Under the pieces are notes generated by a model that was not told the origin of the DNA, searched no databases, and worked only from the letters and a program-made list of their open reading frames with translations. A DNA stretch of 21,962 nucleotides from a virus. Location: positions 1 through 21,962 of the IMG/VR virus record IMGVR_UViG_3300030099_004033; one strand, given 5' to 3'. Positions 1 through 8,965 of this stretch are shown here, piece after piece (position 1 is the stretch's first letter; the number at the start of each line of letters is the position of its first letter). The position numbers and the translations under genes were made by a program.

Positions 1-1267
1 AATCTGTAGCTCCAGTAAGTTCATTTCTTCTATCTAAAAAATCTCCCTCTTGCGTAACGTCTATGTCAGGAAAGCCTTCGTATCGACCTTTTAATTGTTC
101 TTCAACTAAACCTTGATTTACTAAATTACTCTGACTTGGATTAAATGGTTGTAACAATTGTTCTGTAGCAAGATATTCTCTGAGTGATTCTTGCTTTTCT
201 GGAGTTAATACCCTATCAGATTCTAAATCAAAATAACTTTTGTCTGGATCTAATTCAAAAGCTGTTACTTTACCTGGCTCATCAGAACCTAATAAATCAA
301 ATAACCCTTCACCCTCACCCGTGCCAGCAAATTTGTCCAATCTTATAGGTGTAAGTCCTTGAGTTTTTGTGCCACCCTCTAACTCTTTTTGTTCAGCTTC
401 GCTTTGTGCAATGCCTTCAGTCGAAGCTACGTTTAACGGTGAGTCGTCTTCTAATTCATCCATACCTATTAATTCAGCACCAAATATATCATCACCTGTT
501 TCTATATCTATCGGATCGCCGTACATAGCAGTAAGATCTGCTTCAGTCATGCCTCTAGCTTTGCCATCATCTCTTTGTTTTTTTATATTTCTTTGTAAAT
601 TATTAACCATCGTTTCTATGTCTGTATCTTTATCTTTTGCTATTTCAACATTCTTGGCATCAACACCACTAATTTTTTCGATCATATTTTGCACACCGTC
701 AAGATAAGTATCTGCTGTTTTTTTAATAATTTTAGCAGGTAATCCAATGACTCCCTCTGCTCCTTTTCTTAAAAGTTTTTCAAATGCAGCTGTCTTTGGA
801 AATCTGTTTACATAGGCTGCTTCGTTTTCTGGGCTTGATTTTCTAAATTTGTCTAAATCTAATTGATACTGTGTTCTGTCAGTTAAATAAGAATTTAATC
901 TAGCTTTTGCAGCTTCGTTCAATCTACCACCAGTTTTTGCTAGTTGTCTGTCTACAAAATCTTTCGCTGCCTTTGGAGCTAAATCATAAGCGGTGCCATA
1001 ATTCATACCTGCACCTTGCCTGTTTGCGTAGTCGCGATCACTTCTGGCTTTATTAACTAAGCTATCTAATTTTGCCTCTGCTGCTGATTTCTTTCTAGCG
1101 CTACTCTTACCTATTACTATATTACTTTTTGGAGTAGAGGTCGTGGTTTTTTTAGTATCCTTACCAACAGAACCAGCATAGGATCCAAATCTTGCAGATA
1201 ACACAGGCTCGCCCGTAATACCACCATTTGCCATAAGCATTTTTTCTATTTGCGATCTATTTATCAT
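1..1267 (-). CDS. Partial phage virion-associated protein, C-terminus beyond the left edge
   Basis: The minus-strand frame starts at ATG 1265-1267 and stays open to base 2, giving about 422 codons with the C-terminus outside the window. The start overlaps the TGA of the upstream gene as ATGA, and a GGGGAG Shine-Dalgarno-like sequence lies about 9 bases before it. The protein is acidic and hydrophilic. It opens with MINRSQIEKMLMANGGITGEPV and has a Lys/Ala-rich section around residues 50-130. Residues 249-254 are YGDPID, a hexapeptide also found at the N-terminus of the 604-residue protein of the same operon. I do not recognise the family. Position at the end of a co-directional operon of virion-like genes suggests an internal virion or tail-associated protein. 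That role is inferred from context only. Confidence 0.7.
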   Translation of the reverse strand, partial: MINRSQIEKMLMANGGITGEPVLSARFGSYAGSVGKDTKKTTTSTPKSNIVIGKSSARKKSAAEAKLDSLVNKARSDRDYANRQGAGMNYGTAYDLAPKAAKDFVDRQLAKTGGRLNEAAKARLNSYLTDRTQYQLDLDKFRKSSPENEAAYVNRFPKTAAFEKLLRKGAEGVIGLPAKIIKKTADTYLDGVQNMIEKISGVDAKNVEIAKDKDTDIETMVNNLQRNIKKQRDDGKARGMTEADLTAMYGDPIDIETGDDIFGAELIGMDELEDDSPLNVASTEGIAQSEAEQKELEGGTKTQGLTPIRLDKFAGTGEGEGLFDLLGSDEPGKVTAFELDPDKSYFDLESDRVLTPEKQESLREYLATEQLLQPFNPSQSNLVNQGLVEEQLKGRYEGFPDIDVTQEGDFLDRRNELTGATD

Positions 1268-4155
1268 GTTCTTCTACTCCCCAAGGCTATGGCTTCATCA
1301 AGATCTCCACGAGCTAAAGCCACTCTTTGATCTTTAGATAGTCTGCTAACTGCCTCTGATACGTTGCCAATACCTACACCTGATTGTTTAACAAGATTTT
1401 GAAAATCATCAATCAAAAAAGGGTCTGTTTGTGCGCTAGACACCTGTTTTTCTTCTTGAATTACTGGTTGTATGTCATTTATAACTGATTGCGCATCTTG
1501 AGAAAACTCACTTTTAGTATTAGCTTTTACAATCTGAGTATCTAAAGCGTAACCGTTTGGTGCAACTTTGATCTGCATACTCTCAGAACCAGGGAATGTT
1601 ACGTTATTATCTGCCATGAATATTAAATATTTCATAACATCGTAAGGATTACCAATATCTAAATTTTGTAATTCTTCTGGCACGTCCTCTCTTTTTTCTC
1701 TCATTCCTAGTGACAATTCAGGAGTTAAAGCTATCGTATTTATTAACGCTTGTCTTCTAGCCAAATCACCTAACTCAGGATTTAATACTTTTGTTAAACC
1801 TTCCATAAATTTAGGGTCAGCCATTTTACTCATACCGTATCTTGCCGCTAAAACTAAACCTATATTACCAAAAGGGTTGTTAGCTACAAAACCAGCAAAG
1901 GCTAAATTAGTTATTGCGTTAACACCACCCAAGAAACCACGACGTTTTACAAAGGCAGATACGTCACCAAAACTAGTTTGTTGCACTTGATCAGCTAACG
2001 CCATGACATCTTCAATTTGTTTATATTGATCTTTACCAAATATAAGTTCCATTGATTGTCTTTTGTTTGGATTATCTAGACCAAAAACACCACGTAATTG
2101 TTGAGTGTCTATGATTGGGATTGAAAAATTAGCACTGTAAGTGCTGCTAACAGGTTCTTTACCAGTAAGAAACGCCTTACCTCTACTAATTAAACCTGCT
2201 TCGCCAACTATATTAACATTAGCTTGTATGTATTTTGTAGAATTACGTAAACCTTCATCAATGAAAGATCTAGCTACAGCTTTTACAGGATCTACGACTT
2301 GACCGTTAGGAAGTTTTACAGGCCTCATGACAGCTTGCATCTCTTTAATTGCTGCTGGAGAATATAATGTTTCATCATTAAGTAATATTTTCAAAACCTG
2401 TTCACCAGTTAATTGAGTTGGATCTACATCATCAGTTATTTTAGCAATGTTTTTATCTGCTAAACCTAATATCTGTGCCACTCTACCTTTTGTAAAGTTA
2501 ACATTATTAAAGAAAAACTCATTAGCTATACCCATCGAGCCAGCAAACTCTGTAACCAAAGCATTTTTGCCTGCATCATCAAACTTTCTAAAGTTATCAA
2601 AGTCATTTAACATTTCAATCATAGCACGAGTGAAGTTGTCCACGCCGCCAAGCTCAGTGCCTAGTTTAGGATCACCCGCTGCTACTTTTTTTAAATTGTT
2701 TAATTGAGTTTGTAATTTTTTAAACTCACGACCAGTAATATAATCATCAGCTAAATACTGCAGATCTATTAATGCATCAATGAACTCATCATTTTTACCA
2801 GTAAATCCTTGTAAGAGTTCATCAACTGATTGTGGTCTTGAGTAGTCAGGTTGATTCAATCTTAATTGAACCTCACCTCTAGGTGGTCTTTTACCACCAT
2901 AATATTCTAATTCTAAATTTTGAGCTACATCTCTTAATTTTTGTACAGGTATAAATTTATCACCAATCTTATCACCAATGTCCATAGCACGATTGTACAA
3001 AAGAGTTTTTGTGCTAGTAAAATTTTTAATCATGTTTTTAAAACTTTTGTTTGCAATTACAGAGGTATCAGAAAATAAACCTATAGGTGATAAATCATTT
3101 AATGTTCTATTTATATTATCAGCGATTGCTAACTGCTGAGCATTTTGCGCTTGTCTTGCTTTTGTTGCAACAAATGGAAACAAACCAATTACAGAACCTG
3201 CTCCTTTAACAAAACTAGCCTGTGACGTAGAGAAGACATTCATTGGTATTCCGTATTTTTTTGCTAATGCTAACATGTTTTCATTTACAGGAACCGTGTT
3301 GCCTGCTTCATCTATTCTGGTGCCTGTTTGTATTTTTATATCGTCAGTAACACCAAACAGATTTTTACCTAAGTATGGTTTTATGAACGGCCATACATGT
3401 TGAAGACCCATGGCTCCACCAGACCAAACAAGCTCGGCTCTCATATCGATTAAGTTTCTCATTGCTTCATCGTTTTTATAAGCAGCCTCTGGATCAGGTA
3501 ATTGCATTATTGTTCTTGTTGCATCATTGATCATGTCATAAACCACATTACCACTGCCTTTTGCGGCTACGTTTGCACCCACCAATGTAACGAAACCCAA
3601 AGCTGGATTTTGTCTTAAGTTTGCAAATATTGAATTACGTAAATTATATTTTCCGTTAGGTAAATCATCAACTAAATTAGCAGCTATTGCCATATCTGTA
3701 CCAATAACACCGATGTCTGTTATGATTTGTTTAGGTTCTCCAGCTCCTGATAATAATGCAGCTGAAGAATTAATTATACCTTCAAGCATTTTACCTGGCT
3801 CAGGTGATTTACCACCAGGCAAAATCTCAGCGATCTCACCCATTGTAGTCCCTATATTTATTCCTGGTCCAGCAGCACTATCGTATGCATTCCTTGCTTT
3901 ATTTTTTATCATCGTACCAATCGGATCATTAATAAGCTCTTGTCTTGCATTACCTAATTCAACAGCACCAGCTATGGTATCACCTTTAGTTTTTTGTAAC
4001 TCTGTTAAAATAATTTGTTGTAGTGCTTTTTGCTCTTCAGGGTTTCTTGGAAAAGCATCTGTTCCTTGACCATCTATCATGTCAGGAACTTGTAATTTTA
4101 CTTTTTTATTTATACCGTGCTGTGATAAATCGTATTCAAAAACTATTGCAGCCAT
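1264..4155 (-). CDS. Large internal virion / ejection-like phage protein
   Basis: A 963-residue protein starting at ATG 4153-4155, which shares one base with the preceding stop (TAATG). A GGAG element lies about 10 bases upstream of the start. It is mostly helical-looking and polar. More hydrophobic stretches lie near residues 183-200, 315-332 and 741-777; the last has Gly/Ala/Asn-rich segments with NPFGNIGLVLAARYG. No lysozyme, transglycosylase or polymerase motif could be picked out by eye. Very long proteins with membrane-compatible patches in a tail/internal-protein operon are typical of podovirus-like ejection proteins that line the core and enter the host with the DNA. This is the likely role, but it rests on size, context and composition. 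A structural tail protein is the main alternative. Confidence 0.72.
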   Translation of the reverse strand: MAAIVFEYDLSQHGINKKVKLQVPDMIDGQGTDAFPRNPEEQKALQQIILTELQKTKGDTIAGAVELGNARQELINDPIGTMIKNKARNAYDSAAGPGINIGTTMGEIAEILPGGKSPEPGKMLEGIINSSAALLSGAGEPKQIITDIGVIGTDMAIAANLVDDLPNGKYNLRNSIFANLRQNPALGFVTLVGANVAAKGSGNVVYDMINDATRTIMQLPDPEAAYKNDEAMRNLIDMRAELVWSGGAMGLQHVWPFIKPYLGKNLFGVTDDIKIQTGTRIDEAGNTVPVNENMLALAKKYGIPMNVFSTSQASFVKGAGSVIGLFPFVATKARQAQNAQQLAIADNINRTLNDLSPIGLFSDTSVIANKSFKNMIKNFTSTKTLLYNRAMDIGDKIGDKFIPVQKLRDVAQNLELEYYGGKRPPRGEVQLRLNQPDYSRPQSVDELLQGFTGKNDEFIDALIDLQYLADDYITGREFKKLQTQLNNLKKVAAGDPKLGTELGGVDNFTRAMIEMLNDFDNFRKFDDAGKNALVTEFAGSMGIANEFFFNNVNFTKGRVAQILGLADKNIAKITDDVDPTQLTGEQVLKILLNDETLYSPAAIKEMQAVMRPVKLPNGQVVDPVKAVARSFIDEGLRNSTKYIQANVNIVGEAGLISRGKAFLTGKEPVSSTYSANFSIPIIDTQQLRGVFGLDNPNKRQSMELIFGKDQYKQIEDVMALADQVQQTSFGDVSAFVKRRGFLGGVNAITNLAFAGFVANNPFGNIGLVLAARYGMSKMADPKFMEGLTKVLNPELGDLARRQALINTIALTPELSLGMREKREDVPEELQNLDIGNPYDVMKYLIFMADNNVTFPGSESMQIKVAPNGYALDTQIVKANTKSEFSQDAQSVINDIQPVIQEEKQVSSAQTDPFLIDDFQNLVKQSGVGIGNVSEAVSRLSKDQRVALARGDLDEAIALGSRRT

Positions 4156-5969
4156 TAGTTGTTCACTCCAATACTGTAATCAAATGTAACTGCTCCTGGA
4201 GTTGTAGCTTCATCAGGTATGTAATAGTTAGATTTAGGATTATTGACATACTCTAGAGTTTTAGCTCTATCATAAGAAGCGTAACCTTGATCAATTAATT
4301 TATCATAAAAATTATCTTTACCTGTGCCATACATTAATTGAATCATGCCTAGATTATCGTTTCTACTTCTAACTAATTGTGTTCTTAGCACACCAATCTT
4401 TGCAATAACGTCAGCAGATGAATCACCGTATATGTTTAAGTCTTTTGCTGCACGTTCAATATCATCTAAGTTTAATCTACCAGATGACTTACGAGCTCTT
4501 GCTATTGCGTATATAATTGCATTTGCTCTAACTTGGTTTGCAGGAAGTTCTGTATCAAACAATCTTAATTTTTTAAATATTAAATTTTTCTCTTCTTCTG
4601 CACTTCTACCATTTGTTCCTTCAAACAAAGGATCACCAAATAAATTGTTACCACCTCTAGCTTCTATTTTCATTTGTGCATAACCTTGAGCTGCCAGTTG
4701 TCCAAAAACATTATTAGCAGATTGCAAAGCTTTTAAATCGTTTTCACTAATAACTCCATTTTGAATATCTTCTTGTGTTTGAGGATCTTGCAAATATAAA
4801 TTAATTGACGTTGCTAAGTTTTGAAACTTATCCATCTTTTCACCTTTGAATTGACCTGTCTCGTATTTTATATTTTCTTGATTATTAAATTGTACAAGGT
4901 CATTGTCTGAAAAGAATTCATTAAATTGTGAGTTGTATAAATCACTAAATATTTGTGCATATGTTTGAAATCTGCCTCTAATACCCGCAACAAAACCAGC
5001 ACGAGAAGGGTCTTCTCTGAAAGATTGTTCTAGCTCATCAAGAGTTAACAAAGCTCTATCTGTTGTATTAATACTTGATAATATGTCTCTAAAAGTAGTC
5101 ATACCACTTGAGCTACCAAAATCTGATTTACTACCAGTCATGTTTACAGGAACTTCAACAATATTTGCTGGATCTGTAATTAACTCCATGATTGGCATGC
5201 CGTCTGTCCCTATCTCGTTAGTAGATCTATAAAATTGTGGTGCTGAAAATCTACCGTCACCTAAATCTTGTTGAACAGTAAAGACTGTAAAAACATTACC
5301 TAAACTGCCATCCTCTTGCACTCTTGCAACTGTCAATTGTTTTGGCGTTGTTACTTCTAAGCCATGATCTAAAAATTTAGCTTTAGAAGTTTTCATCATT
5401 TGATTAAAAACTTCCATTTCGTTTTCATTGGCTTTCAAATCGGCCATGTAATTCTTGTTTGCAATATCCATGAACAAAGATCTGTTAGAATCAAATATAA
5501 ATTTTCTATCCAAAACAGCTTTTGCATCACGCTGCAATTTAGCAGTAACTTTTGCTTGAGCCATTTGCTGAGCATTTTGTTTCTGTGCAGTGTTTATTGC
5601 ACTCATGTCTGCAGATAGCTGTGCGCCAGAAGCTGCTAGTGTATCACCTATACGACCCATTGGTGTAGGTCTGAGTAATCCAAAACCAAATTTAGCTAGT
5701 GCTCCTCTTCTCTCACTCTTGAAATCAGCAGGTTTGTATAGCTCGTCTATTTGTTTATCTGTTAATCCAGGTGTAGCAAAATCTTTTAGATATGATTCAT
5801 TGTCTAATAAAAATGGTGCATAATAATCTAACGCATTGACAGGTGTTTGTATTGGTTTTTCTGGTATACCAAAAGTTAATTGACTAGGAAAAGCTGCTCC
5901 TGCTGGAACATTCTGTTCTTCATCAAGATCTATTGGATCACCATAAATTGTTTCGTAATTTGTTACCAT
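4155..5969 (-). CDS. Phage virion-associated protein with N-terminal YGDPID motif
   Basis: A 604-residue protein from ATG 5967-5969, overlapping the upstream stop by one base (TAATG). No clear Shine-Dalgarno is visible, so translation is probably coupled. Residues 9-14 are YGDPID, shared with residues 249-254 of the downstream partial protein. Residues 85-150 hold a Gly-rich segment (FGFGLLRPTPMGRIGDTLAASG) followed by an Ala/Gln-rich helix, similar in style to the Gln/Ala-rich upstream neighbour. The remainder is polar and mixed alpha/beta in look. No enzyme motif is seen. It lies between the Gln-rich 330-residue protein and the 963-residue protein, so a structural or internal virion role is likely. 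The precise function is unknown. Confidence 0.7.
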   Translation of the reverse strand: MVTNYETIYGDPIDLDEEQNVPAGAAFPSQLTFGIPEKPIQTPVNALDYYAPFLLDNESYLKDFATPGLTDKQIDELYKPADFKSERRGALAKFGFGLLRPTPMGRIGDTLAASGAQLSADMSAINTAQKQNAQQMAQAKVTAKLQRDAKAVLDRKFIFDSNRSLFMDIANKNYMADLKANENEMEVFNQMMKTSKAKFLDHGLEVTTPKQLTVARVQEDGSLGNVFTVFTVQQDLGDGRFSAPQFYRSTNEIGTDGMPIMELITDPANIVEVPVNMTGSKSDFGSSSGMTTFRDILSSINTTDRALLTLDELEQSFREDPSRAGFVAGIRGRFQTYAQIFSDLYNSQFNEFFSDNDLVQFNNQENIKYETGQFKGEKMDKFQNLATSINLYLQDPQTQEDIQNGVISENDLKALQSANNVFGQLAAQGYAQMKIEARGGNNLFGDPLFEGTNGRSAEEEKNLIFKKLRLFDTELPANQVRANAIIYAIARARKSSGRLNLDDIERAAKDLNIYGDSSADVIAKIGVLRTQLVRSRNDNLGMIQLMYGTGKDNFYDKLIDQGYASYDRAKTLEYVNNPKSNYYIPDEATTPGAVTFDYSIGVNN

Positions 5970-6961
5970 TAGCTAATTAGATCAAAGCCTGCACCGCTAT
6001 TGTCTCCTCCAAATAAATTAAATGTACCAAGACCTAGCCCTAGTGCACCAAGTAATGGATTAGTAAACGTAGGCTGTTGCATTGTTAGTTGTTGACCAGA
6101 TGAAGGCACACCCCTTAGTATATCACTAAAGAATCCTAATCGTTTTAAGCCCTCTTGTTGTGTCTCTTGATCTTGTCTAAATTGTTCAGCAGCTTCGGCT
6201 TGTTTTAATGCTTGTTGCTGTTGACCAATACCAAATAATGCTCCTAAACCTCTTTGCTCTAAACCAAACTGTTGAGCACCAAGTCCTGCTCCTTGAGCAC
6301 CAATACCAGCTTGAAAACGTCCTACATTAGCAAATTGTGGTGCAGCTTTTAATCTTCTTTGTGCTGCTGATTCAAACGTATTCATTGCCTTAGCTTGCGC
6401 CTGTTGAAAGTTTTGTGACAAGTCTTGAAATATTCTTCTTGATTTTATGTCTTGTAAATTTTTTGCCAGCTCTGCTTCTTGTACAGCCATCCTAGATCCA
6501 CCAAATGCACCAGACTTTTGTGCTTGGGTAGCTAAATTTTGTTGAGCAATGGCTGCCTGTTGATCCATTTGTTTAAGTGCCTCTTTCGTTACATCTTTTT
6601 GATACTGATCAAAAAACTGTTGATAATTACTAGTGCTTGGATCAAATTGAGCTTGAGCTGCTTGTAATGATGGTATGCCCATTGTAGTTGTTTGCACACC
6701 TGCTCTAACTGCATCTTGAGCCTCTTTAAAAGCAGGTTCAAAAGACGCTTGACCTACTCTTCTACCTGTGGTTGGGTCCAGACCAAACGATCTAGCCATC
6801 TCTGCAATACTGCCAGTTTGTAATGGCTGCATGCCAACAATTTGTTGTTTTGGTATACCTCCAGGCAACGGCTGTTGCGTTCTATCAAAAGCTCCTTGTA
6901 AAAGTCTTCTTGTAAAATCCTCCAAGAAAGGAGGCATTCCTGATCCTTGAAACACTGACAT
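5969..6961 (-). CDS. Gln/Ala-rich coiled-coil phage structural protein (SGAFGGSR type)
   Basis: A 330-residue protein from ATG 6959-6961, with a TAATG junction to the upstream gene and GAGG about 10 bases before the start. Residues 110-205 are a long Gln/Ala/Lys-rich helix likely to form a coiled coil, interrupted by SGAFGGSR at 150-157. That motif recurs in uncultivated marine phage structural proteins that I remember only as unnamed families. Residues 215-250 are Gly/Gln-rich (GAQGAGLGAQQFGLEQ). The C-terminus (300-330) is hydrophobic and Gly-rich (LLGALGLGLGTFNLFGG). Context suggests a tail-connector or internal/ejection protein. No enzymatic residues are seen. The family resemblance is fairly strong, the exact job uncertain. 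Confidence 0.75.
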   Translation of the reverse strand: MSVFQGSGMPPFLEDFTRRLLQGAFDRTQQPLPGGIPKQQIVGMQPLQTGSIAEMARSFGLDPTTGRRVGQASFEPAFKEAQDAVRAGVQTTTMGIPSLQAAQAQFDPSTSNYQQFFDQYQKDVTKEALKQMDQQAAIAQQNLATQAQKSGAFGGSRMAVQEAELAKNLQDIKSRRIFQDLSQNFQQAQAKAMNTFESAAQRRLKAAPQFANVGRFQAGIGAQGAGLGAQQFGLEQRGLGALFGIGQQQQALKQAEAAEQFRQDQETQQEGLKRLGFFSDILRGVPSSGQQLTMQQPTFTNPLLGALGLGLGTFNLFGGDNSGAGFDLIS

Positions 6962-7893
6962 TAAATAATTCCTCTACCTTTTGATGAATCAGGGTCTAAT
7001 TTGTTCATCATATTATACATGGCACGTGGGCCACCAGCGTTTTCTACTGCTTTGGCAGTAAATACAAATTCACCGTCGCTCAACATAGCAGGGATCTTAT
7101 CATCTTTTGGTCCACCTGGACCATCAATCATTCCTAATCTTCTAGGAAAAAATGCTGTTATACCTGGATTATCTTCAATGGTGTCCATCATCTCAGGTCC
7201 TGACATATCAGGTGTTAAACCTGGAACACCAGTAGCTTGTCCACCCATGTTCATGGTAGGTGGCATAACTTGTCTTAATGGTGTTTCTGGTATCATTCCA
7301 GAGACTCTGTTTATCTGATCAAATGGATTATTAGCAGATGCACCCATGGGACTATCAGATGAACCAAATTGACCCATGTCTTGTTCTGGTGGGCCACCAG
7401 CCATCAAGGCTGCTATACCGCCTGTTTTACTAGTTACTGGTACAGCTTTTCCGCTTTCATCTGCCTCTGTTCTTATTGGTTTTCCCTCTTCATCAAACTT
7501 ATCAAAAGTTTCACCTGTTCTAATATCGGCTATTAAATCACCAAATTGTTCTTTTTTTAAAGGGCTACCGCCAAACTCACTGCCAAACTTTATATCTGTA
7601 GCTTTTAATCTGTTAAGAAAGTCATTGTACATCCTCATCGCGGTGTCTCTATCCTTGCTAAATTGATCAAAACCTTTAGCTGCTATAGCTCCTGAACCTA
7701 TAAGTCTGAAAAGGTCGCCAATTCCACCACCAGTTGTGTCACCAAAAAGAGAAGCACCTAATGAAGGAAAACCTTTACTAAATAAAAATGGTGTGCCGAG
7801 AGCCGCTGTTGCCAGAGGGTTGTCACCAGTAAAACTGCCAATATCTCGTACGGCTTTTGATAATCTGTTTGTAATACTCTTTAGTCCTAACAT
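6961..7893 (-). CDS. Phage protein with C-terminal IPAMLSDGEFV motif
   Basis: The first gene of the leftward operon, 310 residues, starts at ATG 7891-7893 behind a strong AGGAG Shine-Dalgarno. A Gly/Ala-rich hydrophobic region spans residues 25-75. A proline/methionine/glycine-rich linker covers about 165-235. The C-terminus carries IPAMLSDGEFV at 267-277 followed by AVENAGGPRAMYNMMNKLD. The pattern GPG...D.IPAxLSDGEFVxxAxAVxxAG is a widespread phage motif that I know from marine phage proteins and from the ends of some tail proteins. Its biochemical role is not established as far as I know. A virion or tail-assembly role is inferred from the operon. This gene carries the promoter-proximal position behind the divergent region at 7894-8019. 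Confidence 0.78.
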   Translation of the reverse strand: MLGLKSITNRLSKAVRDIGSFTGDNPLATAALGTPFLFSKGFPSLGASLFGDTTGGGIGDLFRLIGSGAIAAKGFDQFSKDRDTAMRMYNDFLNRLKATDIKFGSEFGGSPLKKEQFGDLIADIRTGETFDKFDEEGKPIRTEADESGKAVPVTSKTGGIAALMAGGPPEQDMGQFGSSDSPMGASANNPFDQINRVSGMIPETPLRQVMPPTMNMGGQATGVPGLTPDMSGPEMMDTIEDNPGITAFFPRRLGMIDGPGGPKDDKIPAMLSDGEFVFTAKAVENAGGPRAMYNMMNKLDPDSSKGRGII

Positions 7894-7941
7894 AATCTCC
7901 TATTGCAATTTATGTGATTGTTAATGGCAAGAAGGCTAAGC

Positions 7942-7971
7942 TTGAAATAAAAAGCCAATTAATTCTATATT
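7942..7971 (+). promoter_or_regulatory. Sigma70-like promoter for the rightward operon
   Basis: TTGAAA (7942-7947), an 18-base spacer and TATATT (7966-7971) form a plausible sigma70 promoter. Initiation would fall near 7978, about 40 bases before the ATG at 8020. A GAGGA Shine-Dalgarno lies at 8008-8012. The match is weaker than that of the opposing promoter, with which it overlaps by two bases at the -10 boxes. Confidence 0.42.
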
Positions 7972-7998
7972 TATAGGCAAAATATTGCTATATGACAA
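7970..7998 (-). promoter_or_regulatory. Sigma70-like promoter for the leftward virion operon
   Basis: On the minus strand, TTGTCA (7993-7998) is followed by a 17-base spacer and TATAAA (7970-7975), close to the -35/-10 consensus. Transcription would start near 7963 and give a leader of about 70 bases before the ATG at 7893. The -10 box overlaps that of the rightward promoter. This is predicted by eye only. Confidence 0.55.
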
Positions 7999-8019
7999 TA
8001 GATATTTGAGGATAACCAA

Positions 8020-8697
8020 ATGCAGAAAGAAGATAAATCGACTAGTATTAATTTTCATGCGATTAGACCTTTTGGTCCCACCATTTTACAAGGAAAACTA
8101 CCTAATAATTTAATTAAGTTATTAGACGATCGTGCTACAACTTTATTAAATGATGAAAAATTGTCAAAAAAATATGATCATTCAATGAATCTAGCAGGTA
8201 ATGTTCAAAAAGAAGTTCGATATCCGATGGAGGATTTAGATGGTCAAAACTTTAAACCTATAATTAATGCTTTAGGTCAAATAGTAAAAAAATATATTTC
8301 AATACCTCCAGCTTCAGACACAATATCTCCTGAGTTTGTAGGCTCAATGGTTATTGAATCTATGTGGGTTGTTAGTCAATGGGCTGGAGATTTTAATCCT
8401 TTTCACATACATCAAGGTGAACTATCAGGAGTGATTTATTTAAGAGTGCCGCCTAGTTTAAAAGATGAATACGCAAAAGAAGATCATTACCCATGTGTCG
8501 GTGACATCGTTTGGCATTCAGGTCAAGCAGCTACTTTTAGTGGCCACAAGCATCAGGCTACTCCAGAGGTAGGAGCAATATATCTTTTTCCATCTTGGTT
8601 ATCACATGGAGTTTACCCTTTTAGAACTAAAAACGAGGAAAGAAGATCGGTTTCTTTTAATTTACATTTAAAGAAAAAAGAACCTATTAATGATTAA
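8020..8697 (+). CDS. 2OG-Fe(II) oxygenase-like protein, PF13759/TIGR02466 type (paralogue A)
   Basis: A 225-residue protein whose ATG at 8020 has GAGGA at 8008-8012. The C-terminal half has the double-stranded beta-helix signature of non-haem Fe(II)/2-oxoglutarate oxygenases. HIH at 129-131 sits inside WAGDFNPFHIHQGELSGV; a distal His is at 196 in LFPSWLSHGVYPFRT; Arg 208 or 209 precedes SFNLHL. The first ligand pair reads HxH rather than the classical HxD, as is common in this family. A segment KEDHYP (153-158) is shared with the protein at 15951-16586. Residues 15-69 match residues 7-61 of that protein at about 32 of 55 positions by hand count. The substrate is unknown. A virion-protein or cell-surface hydroxylase is possible. 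Confidence 0.85.
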   Translation: MQKEDKSTSINFHAIRPFGPTILQGKLPNNLIKLLDDRATTLLNDEKLSKKYDHSMNLAGNVQKEVRYPMEDLDGQNFKPIINALGQIVKKYISIPPASDTISPEFVGSMVIESMWVVSQWAGDFNPFHIHQGELSGVIYLRVPPSLKDEYAKEDHYPCVGDIVWHSGQAATFSGHKHQATPEVGAIYLFPSWLSHGVYPFRTKNEERRSVSFNLHLKKKEPIND

Positions 8698-8965
8698 TAT
8701 TTATAAAACTCCGATGGTGAGAATTACGTGGCTAGACGCAAGAGACATGGAGACTGGTTGGTTGCCAATAAAAGATATAGTAAATGCTCCGTTGGCCGTG
8801 TGCCAAGAAGTTGGGTACATGGTTGTAAACAATGATGATAAAATAGTTATTATGAGATCATGGTGTGTTGACAAGGATGACAATCATGGTGGCGGTGCAA
8901 TAGCGATACCTAGAGGTTGGGTTAGAAAAATAGAATATTTAAAAGTAGAGTATGCAACACAATAG
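8690..8965 (+). CDS. Small conserved phage protein, function unknown
   Basis: A 91-residue protein with ATG at 8690 overlapping the preceding stop by 8 bases. An internal ATG at 8714 (MVRITWLDARD) is an alternative start, since neither site has a strong Shine-Dalgarno. The body looks like a small beta-rich fold: VRITWLDA, then EVGYMVVNNDDKIVIMRSW, and a C-terminal IAIPRGWVRKI. This layout (short W-D segment, conserved Cys/Gly-Y-x-V segment, IPRG near the end) recalls small proteins common in phages and recorded as hypothetical. No catalytic residues stand out. It lies between an oxygenase and a glycosyltransferase and is overlapped by the latter. Its function cannot be inferred. Confidence 0.7.
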   Translation: MINIYKTPMVRITWLDARDMETGWLPIKDIVNAPLAVCQEVGYMVVNNDDKIVIMRSWCVDKDDNHGGGAIAIPRGWVRKIEYLKVEYATQ

